Origin: Tenacibaculum sp. MAR_2009_124
GTDB lineage: Bacteria > Bacteroidota > Bacteroidia > Flavobacteriales > Flavobacteriaceae
Direction: 5' to 3'
Assembly (NCBI RefSeq): GCF_900105455.1
Contig: NZ_FNSF01000001.1
Coordinates: 501,001-565,000, forward strand
DNA: 64,000 nt
Shown here: positions 23,056 to 32,638 of the stretch, piece by piece
Position numbering within the stretch: the first letter of the stretch is position 1
Layout of the letters: each line of letters begins with the position of its first letter
The notes under the pieces: model-generated
The model's input: only the letters and a program-made list of their open reading frames with translations
What the model was told of the DNA's origin: nothing
Databases searched by the model: none
Position numbers and translations under genes: made by a program

Positions 23056-25854
23056 TTAAAATTTGTAATTCACAGATAAGTTAAATAAAGATCCTAATTG
23101 ACTAAAGTGGTAACCATCATAAGTCATTTGAGAGTATCTTTGATTAAATGTGATTAAGTTTGATTGGTTCTTAACCTGAGCAGGATCATTTAATATAGCT
23201 TCACCAGCAGCATTTTCTGCTTTGAAACTCCATTCAGGTAAAACATTTAAAATGTTATTGGCATTGAAACCAATAGTCCAGTTTTTATCAACGTTAAAGC
23301 TAACACCTAAATCAGATACAATCTTTGGTGTAAATTCAGTTCTTAAGTTGGTGTCTAAACCTTGTTGTTTAAAGATAGTTTTACCGAAATAAGTATTATT
23401 TAAAGAAAAACTAAATTTTCCAATATCATAATTTACTCCTAAAATCCATTTTGTTCTAGGTCTAGAAGTGAAAAATAACGCTTCCTGTGTTTCATTTACA
23501 ACTGATTGACCAGCTCCTTCTACAATAGCAGGGTTTTTAACATCACCATCTCTTTCATTTTGAATGGTATAATTACCTGAAAGGTTGAATCCTAATTTTC
23601 CGTTACCTGCTTTTAAATTATTATAACTAAAAACAAAATCTAACCCTGAAGTTTTAGTGTCAAGAGCATTTGAGAAGAAACTAATATCACTTAAATTGTT
23701 ATTAGTTAAAACAATGTCTAATGGGTTTGTAGGATCTCCCGAAGGACCAATTTCCGTCCCTAAAACGATTCTATCTTCAACAGATATACTATAATAATCT
23801 ATAGTAAACGAGAAGTTTTTAAAAGGCTTTCCTCCAATACCAACGGTAAAGTTAGTAGAGCTTTCAGCATCTAAGTTAGGAATATTTAATAAACGAGCTT
23901 GTGGAGATACGTTATTCACTAATCCACCAACTTGAATACCTTGTCCTGGAACGAAACTATATTGAGCTTTTTGAGTGTAGATTTGGTGTAAGGTAGGAGC
24001 TCTAAATCCAGTTGAAATCGAAGCTCTTAAAGTATATTTGTCTTCTGCAAATTTATATCTTGAACTTGCTTTCCAAACAAAAGTACTCCCGAAATCAGAA
24101 TAATTTTCAATCCTAGCAGTTCCGCTTAATAAAAAGTCTTTATTTATATCCCAGTCGATACTAGCATAAGCACCTAAATTGTACCTGTTAAAGTTTCCTG
24201 AGTTTTCAGGTCTATTTCCAGCAAATGAATCCGCGCCTCCACCGTCATATGAAGCTAATTCACCTTCAATTACTTCAAAGTTTTCTGTTCTGAACTCAGC
24301 ACCAAAGGCTACAGCAACTTGATCAGATAATATTTTTGAAATATCAATATTTCCTACTACGTGACTAAAGGCCGTTCCTCCTGGATCAAAATTTATCTGA
24401 CTATTTTCTTGATATAATCTCGTTGGTTCAAAAGTTCCTGTATTACTATCATAAGTTGGTACAAAAACTTCATTTCTATTGTGTGAGTTACTTACTTTAT
24501 AGGTTTGTTGGTTACCACCGAAAGTAGCACTTACATCAACATTCCATCCATTAAGCTTTGATTTAAACCCAACGGTCGCGTTATAATCATTTAAATCACC
24601 TTCAAATGTTGGAACATATCCGTCATACCCGTTACCTTGAAAAGTATTTCCATAAGCATCGGTATAAGAACCTTGATTGTTTGAGTTACTGCCAGGGAAG
24701 AAGTTTCCTAAATAAGGAAAATCTTCAATAGTTCTCCAATATGGAGTTCTATAATTAGCAAAACTATTTACCTTTTTGTAAATATAAGCAGCATTAAAAT
24801 ATAGTTCACTATCATCCTTTAAATCAACAGATCCATTGATTAAAAACTTAGCAGCTGTTGTTTCTGGAGAACCATTAACATTTCCTGCATCTGGTCTTCT
24901 TGATAAAAATTCTTGTACATCGCTAATGTCAGCACCAAAATCTGCTGCTTCACCAGCGGCGTCAACTGTACCTGGTCTGTTTGCTAAAGCTGTTTTAGAG
25001 AAATCAACTGTATAGTTGATAAAACCTTTACCTTCTCCAAGTTTAGTACCGTTGTTTACACTAATACCTAACATTTCACCATCACCTTCACCAGTTAGTC
25101 CTGATCTAAAGGTTGCTGAACCGTTTTTATAATCATCTTTTAAAATAATATTCATTACCCCCGCAATTGCATCGGAACCGTATTGTGCAGAAGCTCCATC
25201 ACGTAAAATTTGAATAGTTTTAATGGCATCTGTAGGGATACCAGAAATATCAGCACCAGTTTCACCTCTACCTGGAGATGTTTGTGTATATAGTAAGGCA
25301 CTTAGGTTTTTACGTTTACCGTTGATAAGAATTAATGTTCTACTTGGTCCCATATTTCTAATTTCATATGGATCAAGTAAAGAGGTAGCATCATTTACAG
25401 GTGTATTTACAGTGTTAAATGATGGTATTTTGTATTGTAACGCCTTGTCAAATGTTGTTTGACCTGTAGCTTGTAATTCCTTTACGCCAACAATGTCTAC
25501 TGGCAAAGGACTTGAAGTATTACTTCTCGCCGGTGTTCTACTTCCCGTAACAACAACTTCTTCCAATTGAAGTCCATCTTGAAGGGTTATCGTAAATGTT
25601 TTTTTCCCATCTACCGCTATTTCTTGAGTTTCAAAACCAGAATAACTGATTACTAGAATAGCTCCTTCTTGGATCGTTAATTGAAATTTTCCATCGAAAT
25701 CTGTAGTAGCACCGTTTTGAGTTCCTTTTTCTAATACATTTGCTCCTGGTAGTACATTGTTATTAGCGTCTTTAACTACTCCGGATATTTGTGTTTGAGC
25801 CCACGAGGCATAAGTTATTGCAATAGAAAAAAGAAATGTTAGTATTTTCTTCAT
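23056..25854 (-). CDS. TonB-dependent receptor without STN domain
   Basis: The start is ATG 25854 (MKKILTFLFSIAITYASWAQ), giving 932 residues; 18 codons of open frame upstream are not part of a plausible signal peptide. Domains: signal peptide (1-20); carboxypeptidase-regulatory-like domain (about 22-105, ISGVVKDANNNVLPGANVLEKG); plug domain (about 110-245) opening with LEEVVVTGSRTPARS and containing LINGKRKN and LRDGASAQYGSDAIAGVMNI; and a 22-strand barrel ending in NLSVNYKF with the terminal Phe. It imports an unknown ligand across the outer membrane using TonB energy. Its plug is clearly related to that of the STN receptor next door, so the two are paralogues. It lies 133 bases downstream of that gene and may belong to the same regulon. 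Confidence 0.93.
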   Translation of the reverse strand: MKKILTFLFSIAITYASWAQTQISGVVKDANNNVLPGANVLEKGTQNGATTDFDGKFQLTIQEGAILVISYSGFETQEIAVDGKKTFTITLQDGLQLEEVVVTGSRTPARSNTSSPLPVDIVGVKELQATGQTTFDKALQYKIPSFNTVNTPVNDATSLLDPYEIRNMGPSRTLILINGKRKNLSALLYTQTSPGRGETGADISGIPTDAIKTIQILRDGASAQYGSDAIAGVMNIILKDDYKNGSATFRSGLTGEGDGEMLGISVNNGTKLGEGKGFINYTVDFSKTALANRPGTVDAAGEAADFGADISDVQEFLSRRPDAGNVNGSPETTAAKFLINGSVDLKDDSELYFNAAYIYKKVNSFANYRTPYWRTIEDFPYLGNFFPGSNSNNQGSYTDAYGNTFQGNGYDGYVPTFEGDLNDYNATVGFKSKLNGWNVDVSATFGGNQQTYKVSNSHNRNEVFVPTYDSNTGTFEPTRLYQENSQINFDPGGTAFSHVVGNIDISKILSDQVAVAFGAEFRTENFEVIEGELASYDGGGADSFAGNRPENSGNFNRYNLGAYASIDWDINKDFLLSGTARIENYSDFGSTFVWKASSRYKFAEDKYTLRASISTGFRAPTLHQIYTQKAQYSFVPGQGIQVGGLVNNVSPQARLLNIPNLDAESSTNFTVGIGGKPFKNFSFTIDYYSISVEDRIVLGTEIGPSGDPTNPLDIVLTNNNLSDISFFSNALDTKTSGLDFVFSYNNLKAGNGKLGFNLSGNYTIQNERDGDVKNPAIVEGAGQSVVNETQEALFFTSRPRTKWILGVNYDIGKFSFSLNNTYFGKTIFKQQGLDTNLRTEFTPKIVSDLGVSFNVDKNWTIGFNANNILNVLPEWSFKAENAAGEAILNDPAQVKNQSNLITFNQRYSQMTYDGYHFSQLGSLFNLSVNYKF

Positions 25855-25987
25855 AAATAAAATTTTAGTTAATAATTTTAAGAATATGATTATTGAATAA
25901 ATATTCATTTAACATATTCGCTACATTATTAAAAAAGACCCTTAGGTTTTATTTATACTCTTTTTTCTTAAAGAAAACATAAAAAAG

Positions 25988-28927
25988 TTAAAATTTTAAC
26001 AATAATTTGGAGTAATAGAAAGCACCATTAGCCCCCATTTGTATAGCGTCCCAAAGCCCTCCACTATCAGTGTTTCTAGCTTGTTCAGAGGGATAAGTGT
26101 TGAAGAGGTTGTTAACTCCGGCTTGGAGAGATACATGATTTGTTAAATCATATGTAATATGTGTGTCGAATGTATATTTTGGTTGGTAATAATCGACTGA
26201 AGCATCAAATCTTTGTTGAGGAGAATTGTTAAATAGGCTTAAAGGTTTAAATATTTGCCAATCAATTAATTCTAAACTGCTAAACCTCGTTAAGGTACTA
26301 CTTATAGAAAAATTTTTGAGAGAGTAGATTGCGTTTAAAATAAGTTTGTGTTTTGGAGCAGAAGCAAGTAAAAAGTACTGTTCTCTTGAACCAAAGAAAG
26401 TTTCTTTATCAAGATTTTTATTATTAATCTTAGTGATCGCCATTTTATTTAGGTTCCCAACAAAACCAATATTTAACCTTGAGTTCTCGAAATATTTAAC
26501 CCAATCAAATCGAAAATCTAAACCAATAGTAGAAGTGTTTACACCATTAGCAAAAAATTGCACATTCTTAACGTTAGAATTAAGTTCGGAGGCATCAAAG
26601 TTTCCACTTAAAATTATTCTATCCTTAATAAAAATATAATAAGAATCTAAAGAAAATTTGAAGTTTCTATTAAAAACATGATTGATTCCTAAACTATAGT
26701 TAATAGCTTTTTCTTCTTTCAACTGCTCTATTCCAAACTTTTCCGTTAACGGGTTATTATTAGCTATTAAAAAAGATTCTACGGCTTCGTTATCGATAAA
26801 ATTTGTAAACTTTAAATTGTAATAGATTTGGGCTAATGAAGGAGCACGAAAACCTGTACTGAAGGAAAATCGTAGGTTTGTTTTTGGAGTAACTTTATAG
26901 CGGGCTGCAATTTTAGTGTTAATGCTACTTCCAAAGTCGCTATAATTTTCATAACGAAAAGCGGTTGCTAAGAGCCATTTTTTGGTGAAATCTATTTCCC
27001 CATCAAAATACAAACTAACACTTGTTCTCGTTCTATCTACTTCATTTAATGGTGAATATCCAGGGAAACCCTGAGAACCACCAGGTCTTATTTCTCCGTT
27101 ATGCATTGGTAAAAGGTCTGTAGGTGTTGAATCAGTTACTATATCTCCATTAATGTCATACCATTCATAGGAACCTTCTTCACCTGAGAAAATTCGATAG
27201 TTCTCGATTCTATGCTCAACTCCGGCAGCAATATTTAACCCTTCTAAAAACTTATTAAAGTGTTTGGAAACATCAATATTTGTGGTGTTCTGAATTAGAC
27301 TATGACCACCTGCATCAAATTCTTTTGGAGATGCTGCTAAAAGTGAGGCATTAAGTGTTTTTTTTATATAATATTGAAAGTAGTTATTTCCATAAGTGTT
27401 GCTAAAGTCAACATTCCAACCAGAATATACTCCATTTGCACCGACGGTTAAAGATTTGTCTGAAATATTAGAGGTTATTAAAGGGTTAAACCCCATAGGA
27501 TAAATTTCTGTAACATTTCGTTCACTATCCGAAGGTCTTGTAAAGGCATAAGCACGAGTATTCTTGTAGTTATAACCTCCATTAAAATAAAGTTTCATTC
27601 CATTTGATAAAGGGATTTCTGAATTAACGAAAATACTACTACTGGTAGTAGCAGGATCTCCATAGTTCTCTCGTATATCCGTTCCACGCCTGAAAGTATG
27701 TCCTTTACTTAAAAATTCAGCTGATAAATTTATAAATCCCTCTTCGTTTATTTTGGCTCCATAATTTACATCCGCTTTATATGTAACTCCATCAATTCCT
27801 TGTCTATCTTTATTCGTGTTATTTGAAGCATTATGAAAACCAAAAGTTGAATTGATTTGAGTTTCTTTCGATTGATCATTCAATACAATGTTAATTACGC
27901 CAGCAATTGCATCTGAACCATACTGCGCTGAAGCTCCATCTTTTAGAATTTCAATTCTTTTTATTGCGGAAGCGGGAATTGCATTTAAATCAGTCCCAGA
28001 ATTACCACGTCCTCTTGTTCCATAAAGATTAATTAAAGATGCTTGATGTCTTCGTTTACCATTAATAAGAACAAGAGTTTGATCAGGTCCTAAACCGCGA
28101 TAGGTTGCTGGAACAATATGATCAGAACCATCGGAACCAGATTGCTTTGTAGCATTAAAAGAAGGAATTTCATTTTGAATGAATTGATTGACTTGAATAA
28201 ATTCACTTTTACTTTTTACTTGACGAATATCAATAACGTCCGTAGATACAGGTGAATCAATTTTTTGTCGAGTATTATTTCTAGATCCTACTACAAAAAC
28301 TTCATCTAATTCAACACCCGATTTTAAGTGCACTGTAATAAAGCTTTTTTTAGGGGGAATAACTTGTGTATTATATCCTATATGAGATATTTCAATTGGG
28401 TTGTTACCTGAAACATAAAGATCAAAGGTTCCATCGTTATTGGTAATAATACCATTTTGCGTATTTTTTTCAATAATATTGGCTTTTTGAATAGGAGCAT
28501 TGAACTGATCTAGGACAATTCCTTTAATAAGATATTTATTTTCTGATATTTGTTTTTTTAGCTCTCTAACATCAGCTATTGTTATGTTAACAGAGTCTTT
28601 ACTTTTTTTGGATATACGTTTATACTGTTCATTTATTTTATAAATAACAAAATAGTTATTTCCTAAATATTCAATATTAAAAGGCGTAGTTTCCTTTAGA
28701 AAAGCAATAGATTCATTAATAGAAAGATTTTTGAAATCTGCAATTTTCACCTTTTGTTTTTTTATAACCACAGGGTTATATGTGAAAAAAACGCGATGTT
28801 TCTCACTTAAGAAAGTCAAAGCCTCTGGAAGAGAGATATACTCGGTATCCTGAGAATAAAGTTTATGGGAGTTGCTGCTGAATACAAAAATTATTAGAAA
28901 AAATAAAAAAGTATTCTTACGTATCAT
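25988..28927 (-). CDS. STN-domain TonB-dependent receptor (FecA-type signalling receptor)
   Basis: I use ATG 28927 (MIRKNTFLFFLIIFVFSSNS), giving 979 residues. An ATG ten codons upstream would overlap the fecR-like stop. Domains: signal peptide; STN domain (about 25-85; LPEALTFLSEKHRVFFTYNP), which contacts FecR in the periplasm; carboxypeptidase-regulatory-like domain (about 130-205); plug (about 210-350) with ELDEVFVVGSRNNTRQ, LINGKRRHQ and LKDGASAQYGSDAIAGVINI; barrel to the C-terminal Phe. It both imports a ligand and signals its presence through the FecR and ECF sigma genes just upstream, from which it is separated by 13 bases. The ligand is unknown; no SusD gene is present, so this is not a SusCD polysaccharide locus. 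Confidence 0.93.
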   Translation of the reverse strand: MIRKNTFLFFLIIFVFSSNSHKLYSQDTEYISLPEALTFLSEKHRVFFTYNPVVIKKQKVKIADFKNLSINESIAFLKETTPFNIEYLGNNYFVIYKINEQYKRISKKSKDSVNITIADVRELKKQISENKYLIKGIVLDQFNAPIQKANIIEKNTQNGIITNNDGTFDLYVSGNNPIEISHIGYNTQVIPPKKSFITVHLKSGVELDEVFVVGSRNNTRQKIDSPVSTDVIDIRQVKSKSEFIQVNQFIQNEIPSFNATKQSGSDGSDHIVPATYRGLGPDQTLVLINGKRRHQASLINLYGTRGRGNSGTDLNAIPASAIKRIEILKDGASAQYGSDAIAGVINIVLNDQSKETQINSTFGFHNASNNTNKDRQGIDGVTYKADVNYGAKINEEGFINLSAEFLSKGHTFRRGTDIRENYGDPATTSSSIFVNSEIPLSNGMKLYFNGGYNYKNTRAYAFTRPSDSERNVTEIYPMGFNPLITSNISDKSLTVGANGVYSGWNVDFSNTYGNNYFQYYIKKTLNASLLAASPKEFDAGGHSLIQNTTNIDVSKHFNKFLEGLNIAAGVEHRIENYRIFSGEEGSYEWYDINGDIVTDSTPTDLLPMHNGEIRPGGSQGFPGYSPLNEVDRTRTSVSLYFDGEIDFTKKWLLATAFRYENYSDFGSSINTKIAARYKVTPKTNLRFSFSTGFRAPSLAQIYYNLKFTNFIDNEAVESFLIANNNPLTEKFGIEQLKEEKAINYSLGINHVFNRNFKFSLDSYYIFIKDRIILSGNFDASELNSNVKNVQFFANGVNTSTIGLDFRFDWVKYFENSRLNIGFVGNLNKMAITKINNKNLDKETFFGSREQYFLLASAPKHKLILNAIYSLKNFSISSTLTRFSSLELIDWQIFKPLSLFNNSPQQRFDASVDYYQPKYTFDTHITYDLTNHVSLQAGVNNLFNTYPSEQARNTDSGGLWDAIQMGANGAFYYSKLLLKF

Positions 28928-28940
28928 TAAAAGAGGATTA

Positions 28941-29948
28941 CTAATTTTTATATACAACTAATTTAGCATTTTCTTTTTTGATGATAACATTTGCAGATTT
29001 TTTTATTGCGTTTAAACAAATTTCAAGGTTTGTTGTTGGAACCGTTCCAGTTATGAGTGTGTTTTTTGTTTCTTGGTCATGAAAATCAAATTCAACGCCA
29101 TATGTGTCAGAAACTTTATATAAGGCATTTAAAAGACTCGAATTGTTGAAAATGAGTGTTCCATTTTTCCAAGCGAGTTGCTCATCACTTGAGCTTAACT
29201 GATCGTCGATTAGAATTTTTTTTGCATCTGAAGAGTATTCGATATAATTACCTGGAATCATTTTTTTCGAAGTTCCATTATTTAAATTCAACCATATATT
29301 CCCTTCCTCAAGAAAAACCTTTGTTTTGTTCCTTTGTGTATTTACATTAAATTGTGTTCCAAATACTTCAACAATTAAATCATTAGTGTTTACCCAAAAT
29401 TTAGCATTCGTGCTTTCTTTTTTGTTTACTTTGAAAAACGCTTCTCCTTTCAGCCAAACATTTCTAGCGTTATTTTTCTTGTAGGATATACTTGAGTTGG
29501 AGTTTAATGTTACTAGCGTTCCATCGTTTAACTTTAATTCTAAAACTTCTCCATACGCCGTTTTATGAGTTACTCTAGATAAATCATTCATTAAAAACCA
29601 AGCACTCACGGAAAATAACAAAAGTAAACTAGCAGCAACAGCTGTAATAGCAAATTTCTTATCTCTTTTTGGAAGTGTTTCTTTTTGTTCTTTTTGTTGA
29701 ATCTTTTTTAATTTTGTTTCAAGCTTATTCCATTCAAAATCAATTTTTTCTTCAGGAATATCATTTTTTTTGAAGTTGATACCTAATAAAATATCCCGGG
29801 CTTCAAAAGCTAATTCTTTTTTGAGTGGGTTGTTTTTTAGCCAGAAATCCCAAAATGAAACATCCGAGAGCCGGCTATTAAACGCCCAATTTTTAAATGA
29901 CTGATCATTTAAAAAATCATGAATGGTATTGTAATTTTTTTGTGCCAT
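28941..29948 (-). CDS. FecR family anti-sigma factor
   Basis: I use ATG 29948 (MAQKNYNTIHDFLNDQSF), giving 335 residues; ATG 29963 is a longer alternative. It has an N-terminal cytoplasmic helical region that should bind the sigma factor, one transmembrane helix at about residues 99-119, the periplasmic FecR domain (about 130-225; GEVLELKLNDGTLVTLNSNSS, EAFFKV, TQFNVN, LEEGNIWL) and a C-terminal DUF4974 domain (about 250-325). It couples the STN domain of the outer-membrane receptor to the cytoplasmic sigma factor, holding it inactive until ligand binds. It lies between the sigma gene (81 bases upstream) and the STN receptor gene (13 bases downstream). Confidence 0.93.
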   Translation of the reverse strand: MAQKNYNTIHDFLNDQSFKNWAFNSRLSDVSFWDFWLKNNPLKKELAFEARDILLGINFKKNDIPEEKIDFEWNKLETKLKKIQQKEQKETLPKRDKKFAITAVAASLLLLFSVSAWFLMNDLSRVTHKTAYGEVLELKLNDGTLVTLNSNSSISYKKNNARNVWLKGEAFFKVNKKESTNAKFWVNTNDLIVEVFGTQFNVNTQRNKTKVFLEEGNIWLNLNNGTSKKMIPGNYIEYSSDAKKILIDDQLSSSDEQLAWKNGTLIFNNSSLLNALYKVSDTYGVEFDFHDQETKNTLITGTVPTTNLEICLNAIKKSANVIIKKENAKLVVYKN

Positions 29949-30029
29949 ACGAAAATTAAGCATAGGGTAACATATAAATGAGATGCTAATCTCATAATTA
30001 TACCCTTTTTATTTTACAAATTTACGAAA

Positions 30030-30596
30030 TTATAAGTTTAATAATTCTGAAACTGCTATTTCTTCTCTTAAACTCTTAATGGCTTTGTGTAAGGTGTTGA
30101 CAACACTTTGGTAATTGATTTCCATTGTGTCGGCAATTTCTTGAGGTTTGAGTCCGCAATGGAACTTTAAATAGATAACTTCTTTTTGCCTCTTGGGAAG
30201 TTGATTGATTATTCTAGCTAAATTTTTGTTGCGAAAAGTTGTTGATTCTTGATTGGTAATGAATTCTTCTGGTGTAAAATCGATATCCACAATATTGGAA
30301 TCTAAATTTCTAACCATAGAATATTTTTTAGATTTATTTAATCTCTTTATAATGAATCTTCTAAAAGAGGAGAATAAGTATGGAGCTATGGTTTCTAGAT
30401 TACTTAAATTTTCTTTGTGTTCATATATATAAACAAAAAAGTCCTGCAAAGAATCTTCGGTTACATCAACATCATTTGAAATTTTTAAACCATAACTAAA
30501 AAGGGAAGGGTAGAACTTTTTGAATAAAACAGAAAAAGCTTTTAAATCTCCCTCCTTTAACGATTTCCATAAAATTTCGTCACTTAAATAACTCAT
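30030..30596 (-). CDS. RNA polymerase ECF-type sigma factor
   Basis: A 188-residue sigma-70 family factor. Region 2 (about 8-75) contains FSVLFKKFYPSLFSYG and DSLQDFFVYIYEHK. Region 4 (about 125-180) contains QLPKRQKEVIYLKFHCGLKPQEIADTM in two halves of the helix-turn-helix, followed by NYQSVVNTLHKAIKSLR. It is the first gene of a minus-strand set with the FecR anti-sigma and the STN receptor. By analogy with FecI it directs transcription of that receptor and perhaps its paralogue when the ligand is present. The ATG at 30596 is separated from the divergent ychF by about 157 bases. Confidence 0.93.
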   Translation of the reverse strand: MSYLSDEILWKSLKEGDLKAFSVLFKKFYPSLFSYGLKISNDVDVTEDSLQDFFVYIYEHKENLSNLETIAPYLFSSFRRFIIKRLNKSKKYSMVRNLDSNIVDIDFTPEEFITNQESTTFRNKNLARIINQLPKRQKEVIYLKFHCGLKPQEIADTMEINYQSVVNTLHKAIKSLREEIAVSELLNL

Positions 30597-30720
30597 TTTT
30601 CGTTGGTTAAAGTACGTAAATGTAGTAAAAAATTAACAAACCTTTAATAAAGTCTTAATTTCTCATTAAAATAGTTGCGAAGAGTTTGGAGATCATATCG
30701 TAAAAAATGAAGTATTGTGC

Positions 30721-30728
30721 TATATTTG
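30721..30728 (+). promoter_or_regulatory. TAnnTTTG promoter element for ychF
   Basis: TATATTTG, a perfect -7 match, 25 bases upstream of the ychF ATG. Confidence 0.6.
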
Positions 30729-30753
30729 CCACGCTAAATTAATACAATAGATA

Positions 30754-31845
30754 ATGAAAGCTGGAATTGTAGGATTACCTAACGTGGGGAAGTCAACCTT
30801 ATTTAACTGTTTGTCAAACGCGAAAGCACAGAGTGCGAACTTTCCGTTTTGTACGATAGAACCTAATTTAGGTGTTGTAAATGTTCCTGATACAAGATTG
30901 GAAAAGCTTGAAGAATTAGTAGACCCTGAAAAAGTTATACCTGCAACAGTAGAAATTGTTGACATTGCAGGACTTGTAAGAGGTGCTAGTAAAGGGGAAG
31001 GTTTAGGAAACCAGTTCTTGGCAAATATTAGAGAAACAGATGCTATCCTTCATGTGTTACGTTGTTTTGATAATGACAACATTATACATGTAGATGATTC
31101 TGTTGATCCAATTCGAGATAAAGAGACTATTGATATTGAATTACAGTTAAAAGATCTAGAAACAGTAGAAAAAAGACTAGATAAAGTAAAGAGAGCTGCA
31201 AAAACTGGTAATAAAGAAGCTCAGAAAGAATTAGAAATTTTACAAACCATACAAGAAACTCTTTTAGCAGGGAAATCTGTTAGAACTATTGAGTTTACTG
31301 AAAAGGAAGACGAACTGGTTAAATCAATGCAATTTATTACTGATAAACCAGTATTGTATGTTTGTAATGTAGATGAATCATCAGCAAAAGATGGTAATCA
31401 CTATGTAGAAAAAGTTCGCGAAACAGTGAAGGATGAAGATGCTGAAATAATTGTTTTAGCGGTAGCGACAGAAGCTGATATTGCTGAGCTTGAAGATTAC
31501 GAAGAGCGTCAAATGTTCTTGTCAGATATTGGATTGGAAGAACCAGGAGTTTCTCGATTAATTCGTTCAGCTTACACATTACTTAATTTACAAACGTATT
31601 TTACAGCAGGAGTAAAAGAAGTAAGAGCTTGGACTATAGATGTAGGGTCAACGGCTCCGCAGGCGGCAGGAGTAATCCATACTGATTTTGAAAAAGGATT
31701 TATTAGAGCAGAGGTCATTGGCTATGATGATTATGTAGCTTTTGGTTCGGAATCAAAAGTAAAGGAAGCTGGAAAAATGAGAGTGGAAGGGAAGGAATAT
31801 GTAGTATTAGATGGTGATGTAATGCATTTCAGATTTAACGTATAA
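30754..31845 (+). CDS. ychF: Redox-regulated ATPase YchF (Obg family)
   Basis: A 363-residue P-loop protein, the normal length for YchF. It has the G1 loop GLPNVGKST at residues 6-14, G3 DIAGLVRGASKGEG, the NVDE motif (residues about 207-210) that favours ATP over GTP, a coiled-coil insertion, and the TGS-like C-terminal domain with EVRAWTIDVGSTAPQAAGVIHTDFEKGFIRAEV. YchF hydrolyses ATP, binds the ribosome and acts as a negative factor in oxidative stress responses in several bacteria. It is cytoplasmic. The gene is monocistronic, with a promoter element 25 bases upstream of the start and a terminator after it. Confidence 0.97.
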   Translation: MKAGIVGLPNVGKSTLFNCLSNAKAQSANFPFCTIEPNLGVVNVPDTRLEKLEELVDPEKVIPATVEIVDIAGLVRGASKGEGLGNQFLANIRETDAILHVLRCFDNDNIIHVDDSVDPIRDKETIDIELQLKDLETVEKRLDKVKRAAKTGNKEAQKELEILQTIQETLLAGKSVRTIEFTEKEDELVKSMQFITDKPVLYVCNVDESSAKDGNHYVEKVRETVKDEDAEIIVLAVATEADIAELEDYEERQMFLSDIGLEEPGVSRLIRSAYTLLNLQTYFTAGVKEVRAWTIDVGSTAPQAAGVIHTDFEKGFIRAEVIGYDDYVAFGSESKVKEAGKMRVEGKEYVVLDGDVMHFRFNV

Positions 31846-31870
31846 ATAAGTATTTAAAAGCATAATAAGT

Positions 31871-31907
31871 AAACTCTACAAGGAATTTCCCGTAGAGTTT
31901 TTTTTAT
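31871..31907 (+). terminator. Intrinsic terminator after ychF
   Basis: AAACTCTAC (31871-31879) pairs with GTAGAGTTT (31892-31900), followed by five more T. A near-promoter word TATCTTTA (31907-31914) follows directly and may serve the next gene. Confidence 0.85.
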
Positions 31908-31929
31908 ATCTTTAACCAAATCTTTTTTT

Positions 31930-32601
31930 ATGAAGTTTAAAAAGGAAAGTCTTACTTATTTAAAAGACTTGAAAGAAAACAACAATCGAGACTGGTTCGC
32001 GGAGTATAAAGAGGAATTTACTGAAGCTCAAGGTAATGCGAAAGAATTGTATGCTTCTATCAGAGAAAAGTTAGAAGAGCACGATGAAATAGAAAAATTC
32101 AAACTATTTCGAATATACAGAGATGTTCGGTTTAGTAAGGATAAAACACCTTATAAACCCCATTTTGCGGGTTCTTTTTCACGAAAAGGAGCTCATTTAA
32201 GAGGAGGTTATTATCTTAGAATACGACCAGGAGAAAGTTTTTTAGCTGGAGGTTTTTGGGAACCTAATAAAGAAGATTTATTCAGGATTAGAAAAGAATT
32301 TGAATTAGATGATTCTGAAATTCGAGATATTTTGAGTGAACAAAAATTTACAAAGTATTTTGGTGGAAAACTTGAAGGAGACGAATTAAAAACTGCACCA
32401 AAAGGATTTGATAAAGAGCATCCAACAATAGATTTGATAAGAAAAAAAGCTTTTATTGCAATAAGGAATTTTTCGGATGAAGAGGTACTATGTAATAACT
32501 TTTTAGAAGAAGTTAATAATTCCTATTTAGCACTACGTCCGTATTTTGATTTTATGAGTGATGTATTGACTACAAACTTAAATGGAGAATCGATACTTTA
32601 A
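31930..32601 (+). CDS. DUF2461 family protein
   Basis: A 223-residue cytoplasmic protein of the DUF2461 family, a conserved family without an established function. The family hallmarks are present: LKENNNRDWFAEYKEEF near the N-terminus, RIYRDVRFSKDKTPYKPHF (residues about 60-78) and the GGYYLRIRPGESFLAGGFW segment. Length is typical. There is no signal peptide or membrane helix. Its stop codon lies inside a perfect 18-bp inverted repeat. It is monocistronic and convergent with the SDR gene. The one-mismatch promoter word TATCTTTA sits 16 bases upstream of the ATG. Confidence 0.92.
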   Translation: MKFKKESLTYLKDLKENNNRDWFAEYKEEFTEAQGNAKELYASIREKLEEHDEIEKFKLFRIYRDVRFSKDKTPYKPHFAGSFSRKGAHLRGGYYLRIRPGESFLAGGFWEPNKEDLFRIRKEFELDDSEIRDILSEQKFTKYFGGKLEGDELKTAPKGFDKEHPTIDLIRKKAFIAIRNFSDEEVLCNNFLEEVNNSYLALRPYFDFMSDVLTTNLNGESIL

Positions 32602-32627
32602 ATAGTAAAACTATTTAAAGTATCGAT
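32589..32627. repeat. Perfect 18-bp inverted repeat between convergent genes
   Basis: Arms 32589-32606 (ATCGATACTTTAAATAGT) and 32610-32627 with a three-base AAA loop. The left arm includes the stop codon of the DUF2461 gene. There is no strong T tract on either strand, so it is a poor classical terminator, though its position between two convergent stop codons suggests a transcript-end or mRNA-stability function. Confidence 0.8.
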
Positions 32628-32638
32628 ATGAAATTTTC

